Below, one piece after another: positions 19,788 to 28,145 of a stretch of DNA of 64,000 bases. The notes under the pieces were generated by a model. The model had not been told where the DNA came from. It did no database searches and saw only the letters and a list, made by a program, of their open reading frames with translations. This DNA comes from Eudoraea adriatica DSM 19308. Lineage in GTDB: Bacteria; Bacteroidota; Bacteroidia; Flavobacteriales; Flavobacteriaceae. The stretch lies in NCBI RefSeq assembly GCF_000382125.1, contig NZ_KB907547.1, positions 124,001 to 188,000 on the forward strand. Direction: 5' to 3'. The position numbers were made by a program, and so were the translations under genes. Position 1 is the stretch's first letter. Every line of letters begins with the position of its first letter.

Positions 19788-20156
19788 ATGAGCACATTTT
19801 CAATCTTTTTGGTCCTTATCTTAGTAGTATGTTTACTCCTGATATTGGTTATCATGGTACAAAACCCAAAGGGAGGTGGATTATCTTCTTCTTTTGGCGG
19901 TGGGGGTACCCAAATTGTTGGGGGTGTAAAAAAGACCGGAGATTTCCTGGATAAAAGTACCTGGACTTTAGCGACCCTGTTGATAGTTCTTATTCTATTA
20001 TCTAATGTTGCTCTGAAAGGTAATTTTGCAGAAGCCGAGTCCAAATTACTTCAAGGTGATGATATTGAAAGTACAGTTCCCGAAACTGTACCTGAGGAAG
20101 TTCCTGAACAAGTTCCGGGATCTGAGGGCGGTAATTCTTCCGATACAATTCAATAG
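19788..20156 (+). CDS. secG: Preprotein translocase subunit SecG
   Basis: A 122-residue protein with two membrane helices (about residues 2-23 and 60-78) separated by a Gly-rich cytoplasmic loop, VQNPKGGGLSSSFGGGG, which is the SecG signature. SecG assists the SecYE channel. The C-terminal tail is acidic and rich in Pro, Glu and Val (repeated VPEEVPEQVP), typical of low-complexity SecG tails in Bacteroidota. Starts directly after the TPR gene and ends before a terminator, closing the miaB-secG run. Confidence 0.93.
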   Translation: MSTFSIFLVLILVVCLLLILVIMVQNPKGGGLSSSFGGGGTQIVGGVKKTGDFLDKSTWTLATLLIVLILLSNVALKGNFAEAESKLLQGDDIESTVPETVPEEVPEQVPGSEGGNSSDTIQ

Positions 20157-20177
20157 TGTTCAGAAATGACATATCCT

Positions 20178-20214
20178 AATGCCAGCAAAAATGACAAGCT
20201 GGCATTTTTATTTT
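20178..20214 (+). terminator. Rho-independent terminator after secG
   Basis: AATGCCAGC and GCTGGCATT pair over nine bases with an 11-base loop, followed by TTTATTTT. It separates the miaB-secG run from groES. Confidence 0.85.
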
Positions 20215-20216
20215 AA

Positions 20217-20247
20217 AATTATGTCAGTTTTGAGCAATGGCATAATT
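20217..20247 (+). promoter_or_regulatory. Candidate groESL operator: 10-bp inverted repeat
   Basis: AATTATGTCA (20217-20226) and TGGCATAATT (20238-20247) are inverted repeats with one mismatch (a G-U pair in RNA) and an 11-base spacer, 45 bases before the groES start. It is not the CIRCE element of the HrcA system. It may be an operator or a stem in the leader RNA; no regulator is known from this window. Confidence 0.4.
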
Positions 20248-20292
20248 TCTGCCTATTAAAAGGAGAAATTTATAAACTAAAAACTAAATAAT

Positions 20293-20571
20293 ATGGCTAA
20301 AGTAAACATTAAACCACTTGCAGACAGGGTCCTTATAGAGCCTATGGCAGCAGAGACAAAGACGGCATCGGGGATATATATCCCGGATACTGCCAAGGAA
20401 AAACCTCAACAAGGAAAAGTCGTGGCAGTTGGCCCGGGTACAAAAGATGAGAAAGTTACAGTTAAAGTCGGCGATAAAGTACTTTATGGAAAATATGCGG
20501 GCACAGAGCTAAAGCTTGAAGGCTCCGATTATCTTATGATGCGTGAAAGCGACATTTTAGCAATTATTTAA
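20293..20571 (+). CDS. groES: Co-chaperonin GroES
   Basis: A 92-residue GroES (Hsp10), the lid of the GroEL folding chamber. The start [11 protein letters not shown], the mobile loop [20 protein letters not shown], and the end [13 protein letters not shown] are all family hallmarks, and the length is standard. Followed after 23 bases by groEL, so the two form the usual operon. An inverted repeat lies upstream. Confidence 0.98.
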   Translation: MAKVNIKPLADRVLIEPMAAETKTASGIYIPDTAKEKPQQGKVVAVGPGTKDEKVTVKVGDKVLYGKYAGTELKLEGSDYLMMRESDILAII

Positions 20572-20591
20572 TAACCAAAAACTACGAATAG

Positions 20592-22232
<1,641 letters not shown>

Positions 22233-22253
22233 GGTTCTGAATAATTTAAATTT

Positions 22254-22284
22254 AAAAACCGTTCTTTTTAAGAGCGGTTTTTTT
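22254..22284 (+). terminator. Rho-independent terminator after groEL
   Basis: AAAAACCGTTCT and AGAGCGGTTTTTTT pair with one G-T and a five-base loop, followed by T residues. It ends the groESL operon. Confidence 0.88.
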
Positions 22285-22335
22285 ATGGATACGCTTTAAT
22301 TGTTATAAAAATCCGAAAGCTTCTCCTTATAATTT

Positions 22336-23094
22336 TTAAAGAAGCCCCTGATCCTTGAGGCTAAAAATAACATCAGATATATGCCCTTTACCTGTCTTCT
22401 CCAGAATATTTCTGCGATGAGTGTTCACGGTATGTACACTTAAAAATATTTTGTCAGCTATTTCTTCACTAGTTAGACCTGATGATACCAATTTAATAAT
22501 TTCAAACTCCCGAGGAGTTAAATGATGACACATATTCAATAGTTCATCATTAGGATAGGCAAACAAAGAAACATCATCGCCAACATAATAATGAAAAGTA
22601 TCTCTATGCATTTTAAACCAATCAATATTTGTATTTACCTGAAGATAATAAACAGATTTATGGGGTATTGGACTATAGAACATATAACATTGGAAAAGGA
22701 GGTCGGCATATTCCTGATCCGGTTTTAACATTCTTATATTGGTAGATAATAATGCTGCTCCCTTTTTGGCAATGAAAAGATCTTTATCCAGATCCAATAA
22801 TTTCGACCTCCCTAAACCAAACCTGTGAAGATCTTCAGGATGTACTTTACTCATCATTTTTAAAGGGTCATTCTCAGCGGGCTTAATACCAACCATTTCA
22901 ATACTTCGCTTACTTGTATAAATAATCTTTGTTTGTGTAAGATCCATTACTATAAGCATTTGATCATTTATCTCCATCAAACTTTCCAATTTACGCATGA
23001 TCGGATCATTGGAGTCAATATTCAGAAACCCCGAAGGTAAATACGACTCAATAAAATCATGATAAATATTATAGTCATAAGGTGTCTTGAGCAT
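22336..23094 (-). CDS. LuxR-type transcriptional regulator with PAS-like sensor domain
   Basis: 252 residues from the ATG at 23094; the longer frame starts with TTG. The C-terminal 65 residues are a LuxR/NarL helix-turn-helix (HHLTPREFEIIKLVSSGLTSEEIADKIFLSVHTVNTHRRNILEKTG). The N-terminal part (about 30-165) resembles a PAS fold (LIVMDLTQTKIIYTSKRSIEMVG, VHPEDLHRF), a likely ligand or signal sensor. There is no receiver domain or autoinducer domain. The gene is divergent from the 183-aa unknown gene, and the intervening region holds a perfect 20-bp palindrome that is repeated upstream of the DszB-like gene, making this protein the natural candidate to bind both. It is convergent with groEL. 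Confidence 0.88.
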   Translation of the reverse strand: MLKTPYDYNIYHDFIESYLPSGFLNIDSNDPIMRKLESLMEINDQMLIVMDLTQTKIIYTSKRSIEMVGIKPAENDPLKMMSKVHPEDLHRFGLGRSKLLDLDKDLFIAKKGAALLSTNIRMLKPDQEYADLLFQCYMFYSPIPHKSVYYLQVNTNIDWFKMHRDTFHYYVGDDVSLFAYPNDELLNMCHHLTPREFEIIKLVSSGLTSEEIADKIFLSVHTVNTHRRNILEKTGKGHISDVIFSLKDQGLL

Positions 23095-23136
23095 TGTCGA
23101 TTCCGGATAACAGTTCAATACCTACAAGGTAAGAAA

Positions 23137-23156
23137 AATACTCATTAATGAGTATT
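23137..23156. promoter_or_regulatory. Perfect 20-bp palindrome, putative LuxR-type regulator site 1
   Basis: AATACTCATTAATGAGTATT is its own reverse complement. It lies 43 bases before the regulator gene and touches the -33 region of the promoter for the 183-aa gene, the place where class II activators bind. A second site of the same design, AATAC-YY-ATTAAT-RR-GTATT, is at 25298-25321. Confidence 0.7.
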
Positions 23157-23185
23157 GTCTACCGTCCAAATATGCCATAATTTAG
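23155..23185 (+). promoter_or_regulatory. Candidate promoter of the 183-aa gene and porin
   Basis: TTG at 23155-23157, 20 bases of spacer, then TAATTTAG at 23178-23185 (seven of eight to TAnnTTTG). The TA of the -7 element is 31.5 bases from the centre of the palindrome at 23137-23156. Confidence 0.55.
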
Positions 23186-23216
23186 AATACAATTTATTTC
23201 CTTTAAACCGAACGAA

Positions 23217-23768
23217 ATGGCAGAATTAACTGCAAAGTTATTTCGTAATTATTTTGGTGGGAGCTGGCTTGGTAAAATAACAAAGAACGGCGAGTTTCAA
23301 CGTGAAATACTGTTTAACTGGCCCGTTGCATTTGAAAAATATTCTTCGATCGGGACAGAAGAAGGGTTAAAAACTCCTCAGGGTATTGGTTTTTATGACG
23401 ACACCAATAAAGTGTGTATCGCTGGATGGCGTCAAGACGTTAAGAGGTGGTGCATGACATGGTTTAATGAATTTGGCGGCTATGGTGAGACACAATGGGT
23501 ATCACAAGAAATCATAAATGGTGTAACTGTAATCTACGGTTATTGTAATGAGTGTAAACAGGAAAGTGATGATATAACCAATCACATTGTTTTATGCGAA
23601 ATTACAGATCAGGACAATTTCAAATATTCGATAAATAGTTTTAAGAAAGGTCTTGTGGAAATTGAAGCCAGGAGGTTTCGTACGGCCAAAAAATTGAAAT
23701 CGCTTATGCAGCAGGAGGACAACGCCATTGAAATGTTTACCGAAAGTATAAATTACACGAAGAAGTAG
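23217..23768 (+). CDS. Hypothetical protein, 183 aa, co-located with LuxR regulator and porin
   Basis: I do not recognise this protein. It has no signal peptide or membrane helix. It is rich in Trp, Tyr and Gly in its first 120 residues (YFGGSWLGKITKNGEF, GIGFYDDTNKVCIAGW, MTWFNEFGGYGETQW, VIYGYCNEC), with alternating polar/hydrophobic stretches suggesting a beta-barrel such as a lipocalin-like fold; that is a guess. The C-terminal 40 residues look helical. There are four Cys, two of them in CNEC. It is downstream of a palindrome-bearing promoter and 86 bases before the porin gene, so it is likely the first gene of that transcript. Confidence 0.7.
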   Translation: MAELTAKLFRNYFGGSWLGKITKNGEFQREILFNWPVAFEKYSSIGTEEGLKTPQGIGFYDDTNKVCIAGWRQDVKRWCMTWFNEFGGYGETQWVSQEIINGVTVIYGYCNECKQESDDITNHIVLCEITDQDNFKYSINSFKKGLVEIEARRFRTAKKLKSLMQQEDNAIEMFTESINYTKK

Positions 23769-23854
23769 TTTTTTATGAGATCGATTTACATCACCTTAAA
23801 ATTCAGCAAAAGCAAGGACGTGTGGAATAACCCTTTATTTGTCAATCCTTTAAA

Positions 23855-25186
23855 ATGAAACAAATGAAACAAAAAAGGAGCGCTATTGCAAGGAAGTTGT
23901 TATTCTGCACTGCGTTTCTATGGGGGCTGCTGTACCCAACGCTGATATTTGGACAACTCGGTTCCGTCCAGAGCGGCGCAACTAAATCTTCAGCAATACA
24001 AGTTGATACTTCAGGAACCGCAGGAAGTGAAGGTTTTTTTAATCAAGAATATCTGACCGGTAATTGGTGGGGGGCACGTTCCTTCCTTGAAGACAGGGGT
24101 GTTAGTTTTGACCTGAGGTACAGCGCTACCTATCAGGGTTTAATAGAAGGCACCGGCGACAAAAGCTTTGATTATGGTGGCAAAGTGAATGCACTTATAA
24201 ATTTTGAAACAGATAAGATGGGGCTTTGGAAAGGAGGGGGTTTCAACTTTCACCTGGAATACAGACATGGTCAGGCACAAGCCAATCTGGGTGGCACCGT
24301 CTTCGCAGTAAATACGGCGCTTTTTCTACCTTCAGATTCCCCGGAAGAGTTGATAGCTACAACAGTTACATATACGCAGAAAATAGGAAATGGACACTTA
24401 ATTAAACTAGGCAAATTTAATCCCATTGATATCTATGCGACAGATCCTTTCTACGGGGGTTGGGGGGTAGACCGGTTTATGAATATCGTCCTTGTAGCAC
24501 CACCCAGCGGATTGATTCCTGTAGTTTTTATGGGGGGGTTAGCCTCCATAAATCTGGAGCCAGTAACCTTAACTGCTGTCGTATTTGACCCGAATGACCG
24601 TACCAACGATTATTTCCCGGGGGACCTGTTCAAAGATGGCGTAACTTTCGGGGTAAATGCCACAAGGGTTGCTAAACTGGCTGGTCGCCACACCTCTTAC
24701 GGTATCACAGGTTTCTATAGTACAGCAGAGGGAACGGATTACTCCACCCTTGGTAATGGTATCATTAATACATCTACCGAAACGGGAGCCTTTAACATCA
24801 ATGTGCAATTTAAACATAATCTGCAAGAAAGCACCCGATATCCCAGCGCAGCCTGGGGGATTTCTTTTAAGACTGGAATCGCCGATGGAAATCCCAATTA
24901 TGTTCGGGCGTCCCTGGTAGCAGGAATCGGAGGGAACCCATTGTTTTTTGGACGTCATCAGGATTCTTTTGGTATAGGTTATTTCTACTACAACCTCAGT
25001 GATGTCCTCGAGGATTCCTTTAACCCTCTGGTGTCCATAGAAGATGAATCCGGTATGGAAATATTCTATTCGTATTCTATTACCCCCTGGCTTTACATAG
25101 GGGTGGATATGCAATATATCAATCCGTTTAGAGAACGTTTTAAAAATGCATTTATAGGAGGGCTCAGAACTCAGATTCGAATTTAA
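23855..25186 (+). CDS. OprB-like carbohydrate-selective porin
   Basis: 443 residues, with an N-terminal signal peptide (basic start, hydrophobic 15-32, ending LIFGQ). The mature protein opens with the OprB family signature, EYLTGNWWGARSFLEDRGVSFDLRY, and continues as amphipathic beta strands, ending INPFRERFKNAFIGGLRTQIRI as expected for an outer-membrane barrel. OprB-type porins carry out facilitated uptake of small organic molecules, classically sugars. Its placement after the 183-aa gene and before the DszB-like gene suggests it admits the substrate of that system, which is inference. Confidence 0.85.
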   Translation: MKQMKQKRSAIARKLLFCTAFLWGLLYPTLIFGQLGSVQSGATKSSAIQVDTSGTAGSEGFFNQEYLTGNWWGARSFLEDRGVSFDLRYSATYQGLIEGTGDKSFDYGGKVNALINFETDKMGLWKGGGFNFHLEYRHGQAQANLGGTVFAVNTALFLPSDSPEELIATTVTYTQKIGNGHLIKLGKFNPIDIYATDPFYGGWGVDRFMNIVLVAPPSGLIPVVFMGGLASINLEPVTLTAVVFDPNDRTNDYFPGDLFKDGVTFGVNATRVAKLAGRHTSYGITGFYSTAEGTDYSTLGNGIINTSTETGAFNINVQFKHNLQESTRYPSAAWGISFKTGIADGNPNYVRASLVAGIGGNPLFFGRHQDSFGIGYFYYNLSDVLEDSFNPLVSIEDESGMEIFYSYSITPWLYIGVDMQYINPFRERFKNAFIGGLRTQIRI

Positions 25187-25297
25187 CTCAAAATGTATTT
25201 TACGAAAATTTATCGACGATCAAACTAACTAATTTTTACTTATAACTTATTGATTTTCAAGTTTAAATAAAATATTTACCCTTTCCGGAATTCATTA

Positions 25298-25321
25298 AAA
25301 ATACCTATTAATAGGTATTTT
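25298..25321. promoter_or_regulatory. Perfect 24-bp palindrome, putative LuxR-type regulator site 2
   Basis: AAAATACC-TATTAATA-GGTATTTT is perfectly symmetric. Its core AATACCTATTAATAGGTATT shares 16 of 20 positions with the site at 23137-23156; the four differences keep symmetry (TC to CT and GA to AG). Confidence 0.7.
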
Positions 25322-25340
25322 AATTCGTGTCTATCTGTCG

Positions 25341-25348
25341 TATATTTA
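25341..25348 (+). promoter_or_regulatory. Candidate -7 element for the DszB-like gene
   Basis: TATATTTA matches TAnnTTTG at seven of eight positions. Its first base is 31.5 bases from the centre of the palindrome at 25298-25321, the same distance as in the 183-aa gene promoter. There is no good -33 TTG, consistent with a need for an activator. Confidence 0.5.
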
Positions 25349-25374
25349 TATACAATGTTCTATAGAAATCCTTA

Positions 25375-25479
25375 GTGCATTATACAAAAAAAACAGTACT
25401 GGACCTTCTTGTACTTACAAAGTTAGCGGGGAAAACTCCAGGATTGCGAAAAATTACATTAAAAGGAAAAGGAACCTGA
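25375..25479 (+). CDS. Possible 34-aa leader peptide (GTG start)
   Basis: A small frame with GTG start giving a Lys-rich peptide (VLDLLVLTKLAGKTPGLR in the middle) and TGA stop. It lies in the probable leader of the DszB-like gene. GTG starts are uncommon here and there is no ribosome site, so it may be a chance frame or a gene remnant. Confidence 0.2.
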   Translation: MHYTKKTVLDLLVLTKLAGKTPGLRKITLKGKGT

Positions 25480-25485
25480 TTCTTC

Positions 25486-25557
25486 ATGAATGAAGAAAAC
25501 AAAATGGATTATAGATCTTATTTGACTGCTGAAAAGGAAGAAAAAGACGAGAATTAG
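25486..25557 (+). CDS. Possible 23-aa acidic leader peptide
   Basis: ATG at 25486 begins an acidic peptide (MNEENKMDYRSY, ending EEKDEN), stopping 44 bases before the DszB-like gene. The ATG lies in an inverted repeat (TTCTTCAT / ATGAAGAA). It may be a leader peptide or chance. Confidence 0.2.
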   Translation: MNEENKMDYRSYLTAEKEEKDEN

Positions 25558-25601
25558 ATTACCTATTTCTCGCCAAGTAGAATAATATAAATATTAAAGT
25601 T

Positions 25602-26819
25602 ATGGAAAATCAAGTTAAAAGATCCGCTCCAAACATGGATGAAATCCTGGCTGAAGCAAAAAAATTAGGAAAACTCGAGACCGTACCATTAGATTGGACC
25701 GAAGTGTATTATACAAATTGTCCACTGGTATCCGCCAGCAATGTGGATCAGGAATTGGGATGGACTAAAGGCGAGTTTAAAAAAATAGGTGTGAATTATC
25801 AATATTTGCGGGCTCGTCAAGAGAACAATTGGTACCCACACTATATACACAATATGGATAACTTAATCCGTTTTGGAGGTTTATTTCCTCCTGTTCATGT
25901 TCATGCCGATATTAGAAGAACAAAACTGCTTGGGGTAACTCAGGTATATGAAGGTGGCGTTATGATGGTGCGTTCAAGAGATGATATTTATAGGATGGCT
26001 GATCTTAAAGGTAAGAAGATTGGTCTTTCAAGAAGTCAGAATAAAATAAAGACTGACTGGTGGGGTATACAGGAAGAACAAGGTATTGAATTAATGTTGC
26101 GCATGAATGGCATGACCCGGGATGATGTAGAAATAGTAGAATTTCCGTATCCGGATGACTGGTACGACGTACCTGAAATGATGGGCCCACCTATGGAAAA
26201 TCCGTCAGAACTTTGGTTAAAACGAGACCACAAACATGACCTTGCATTCCGTCCGCTGGAAACAGCTTTGGAAAATGGCGTAATTGATGCCATGTACAGT
26301 CAAAGTAAAGTGCTCAGTGTACTCTCTGAAACAACAGGTAAATTTAAGTCTATAGAGGATCTCTCCCATTATCCGGACTGGACATTGCAGATTGCCAATG
26401 TGCCTGCTGCTATTACCTGTACCGCTGAGATGGCTGAACAGCACCCGGAATTAGTGGTCACATTCCTGAAAGGTATGATTAAAGTAGGCCGCTGGGCTAA
26501 TGAGCATAAACAGGCAGCAGCAGCCATTTTGGACAAACAGACTTTCTACAGGGACGTTGAAGACACATATGAAGGAATTAGACGTGTTGACCTGGTTCCA
26601 AACTTGTCGCCACAGAATTTAGTATCTGTTGCTATAGGAAAGGACTTTATGCATAGCCATGGTTACATTAAAAACGATTTTGATGTAAACGAATGGGCAG
26701 CGCCTGAATTCTTGGAACAGGCAGCAAGAGAATTGTTGGAAGAAGAATGGAAGAAAAGAACTACTTCAAAACTTCCAAAAGCAGCTGATCCTTTATCAGG
26801 CAGAGGTAGAGTTGGTTAG
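25602..26819 (+). CDS. DszB-like sulfinate desulfinase family protein
   Basis: 405 residues with no signal peptide. The sequence resembles 2'-hydroxybiphenyl-2-sulfinate desulfinase (DszB), which cleaves a C-S bond and releases sulfite: YTNCP around Cys40 matches the DszB active-site YSNCP (Cys27); His80 precedes Arg90 by ten residues, as His60 and Arg70 do in DszB; Arg90 sits in RFGGLFPP (DszB RFGGEIPP); RRTKLLGVTQ, ADLKGKKIGLS, DAMYS and C-terminal WAAPEF (365-370) also match. These are compared from memory. The fold is that of type II periplasmic binding proteins (NMT1/SsuA-like), so it could be mislabelled as an ABC binding protein, but no export signal or ABC genes are present. The true substrate is unknown. 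Confidence 0.72.
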   Translation: MENQVKRSAPNMDEILAEAKKLGKLETVPLDWTEVYYTNCPLVSASNVDQELGWTKGEFKKIGVNYQYLRARQENNWYPHYIHNMDNLIRFGGLFPPVHVHADIRRTKLLGVTQVYEGGVMMVRSRDDIYRMADLKGKKIGLSRSQNKIKTDWWGIQEEQGIELMLRMNGMTRDDVEIVEFPYPDDWYDVPEMMGPPMENPSELWLKRDHKHDLAFRPLETALENGVIDAMYSQSKVLSVLSETTGKFKSIEDLSHYPDWTLQIANVPAAITCTAEMAEQHPELVVTFLKGMIKVGRWANEHKQAAAAILDKQTFYRDVEDTYEGIRRVDLVPNLSPQNLVSVAIGKDFMHSHGYIKNDFDVNEWAAPEFLEQAARELLEEEWKKRTTSKLPKAADPLSGRGRVG

Positions 26820-26841
26820 TTTTAAAAGATAAAAGAATATT

Positions 26842-26885
26842 AATGATGCCTTGGCACTGCAATGATGCCATAGCACTGCCAAGGC
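26842..26885 (+). terminator. Hairpin and 19-bp tandem repeat after the DszB-like gene
   Basis: GCCTTGGCACTGC (26848-26860) and GCACTGCCAAGGC (26873-26885) pair with one mismatch over 13 bases and a 12-base loop, followed by a T-rich stretch, so this is a likely terminator. The same bases also form two tandem 19-bp units (26842-26860, 26861-26879; 17 of 19 identical). Confidence 0.6.
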
Positions 26886-26978
26886 TCACTTTGTTTTCTT
26901 AATATTTTTATTCGTTTTTCAATTTAAATCCATACTAGTAAATGTTAAAAAACCAGATTATAAGTTGCATTTGCCATT

Positions 26979-27410
26979 ATGAAAAACAATAAAGTAAAAT
27001 CAGAAGTTGATACTCGTGAAGCTTTAGAGCCCAAAACTGACCTGGCTGTAACCCGAACTATTATGGCAGCCGACCGATCTTTGATGGCTTGGATTCGTAC
27101 TGGGCTTGCTTTGATAAGTTTTGGATTTACTATTTATAAATTCCTGGATTATTCAAGAGAGCAATTTCTTGGATCTGGTGTGATTTCTCATTCTGCTTCA
27201 AGCCCCAAGATAATTGGACTTTTTTTGATTGGGTTGGGTGTTATTTCTTTACTAATGGGAATCATGGAAAATGAAGTGACCATAAGAAAGTTAAGGAAAA
27301 ACTATGTATTCATTCAAACCAGGTATTCCCTTATTATGTCCATAATACTCATGATTTTTGGGGTTCTTCTTTTTTTTGGAGTGGTTTTACGAATCTCGGT
27401 ATTACAATGA
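26979..27410 (+). CDS. DUF202/YidH family membrane protein
   Basis: 143 residues with three hydrophobic segments (about 45-60, 78-95 and 117-140). The motif LAVTRTIMAADRSLMAWIRTGLALISFGFTIYKF is diagnostic of DUF202 (YidH/YidG-like) proteins, whose role is not established. It is the first of four plus-strand genes (DUF202, MarC, rhodanese, OMP) with short to moderate gaps. Confidence 0.82.
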   Translation: MKNNKVKSEVDTREALEPKTDLAVTRTIMAADRSLMAWIRTGLALISFGFTIYKFLDYSREQFLGSGVISHSASSPKIIGLFLIGLGVISLLMGIMENEVTIRKLRKNYVFIQTRYSLIMSIILMIFGVLLFFGVVLRISVLQ

Positions 27411-27495
27411 ATGGGTGTTACACTGTCAATCTAAAAATAAAGTGAAATCCGAAATAATAACAGACTCAGAAATATTATAGCCAAAATACATTATT

Positions 27496-28104
27496 ATGAC
27501 TCCATATGCCCAAATAATAACATTTCTCTTTTTGATGCTAGGGCCTTTTAAGATAATAGCCCCTTTCGCAAAGATTACGGTGGGAGCTGATCCTTCTTTA
27601 ACTAAAAAAATAGCTTTCCGCTCCATCCTCTACGCATCTATAGCGCTCCTGCTGGCAGGCTCATTAGGGGAAACCATTTTAAGCAAATACGGGATCCCTA
27701 TCCCTATCCTGGCCCTGGCTGGCGGGATTGTAATTTTCTTGGTGGCTCTTCTCGAAATCATTAAACAATTTACACCTCATGAAACCCCTGAAGCGAATCA
27801 AATTACTCCTTCGTTAAAGATGGCGATGAACCCCCTGGCCTTCCCGACCATCGTTACACCCTATGGAATCGCGACCATCATCGTATTTCTTAGCATGTTT
27901 TCGGATTCCAGGAGTCAGTTGATCATTGCTGCCATAATTGTTGGGATCATGTTATTAAACCTGGTCACTATGCTCGTGACCAAACGCATTTTTAAATACT
28001 TGAGTGTAGTGCTCCCCATACTGGGTGCTGTTCTGGGGATTGTACAGGTAGCCCTGGGCTTACTGATCATTTATAATCAGTTGAAGGAATTGGTTGGCAT
28101 TTAA
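27496..28104 (+). CDS. MarC family integral membrane protein
   Basis: 202 residues with about six hydrophobic segments covering nearly the whole protein. LFLMLGPFKIIAPFAKIT near the N terminus and LALAGGIVIFLVALLEII correspond to conserved parts of MarC/UPF0056 proteins (usually about 200-220 residues). Despite its name MarC is not shown to confer drug resistance; function unknown. Base composition here appears somewhat higher in GC than in the surrounding housekeeping genes, but this was not computed. Confidence 0.8.
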   Translation: MTPYAQIITFLFLMLGPFKIIAPFAKITVGADPSLTKKIAFRSILYASIALLLAGSLGETILSKYGIPIPILALAGGIVIFLVALLEIIKQFTPHETPEANQITPSLKMAMNPLAFPTIVTPYGIATIIVFLSMFSDSRSQLIIAAIIVGIMLLNLVTMLVTKRIFKYLSVVLPILGAVLGIVQVALGLLIIYNQLKELVGI

Positions 28105-28145
28105 AAAGGTGGATCTGGCAAACTAATTTTTAAAAACTCACTATT

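Larger units (their letters stand above)
25187..25601 (+). other. 415-bp intergenic region with palindrome, promoter and long leader
   Basis: This gap holds a 24-bp perfect palindrome (25298-25321), a -7-like TATATTTA (25341-25348), and then about 250 bases of probable leader. In the leader are two small open frames, a GTG-started basic 34-codon frame (25375-25479) and an ATG-started acidic 23-codon frame (25486-25557), and an 8-bp inverted repeat at 25480-25497. No known riboswitch was recognised. Confidence 0.5.

Noticed and set aside
20215-20292. CIRCE element before groES
   Set aside because: The TTAGCACTC/GAGTGCTAA arms are not present; a different inverted repeat is found.
25602-26819. 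Annotation as periplasmic substrate-binding protein of an ABC transporter
   Set aside because: The fold is related, but there is no signal peptide, no ABC partners, and DszB active-site residues are present.
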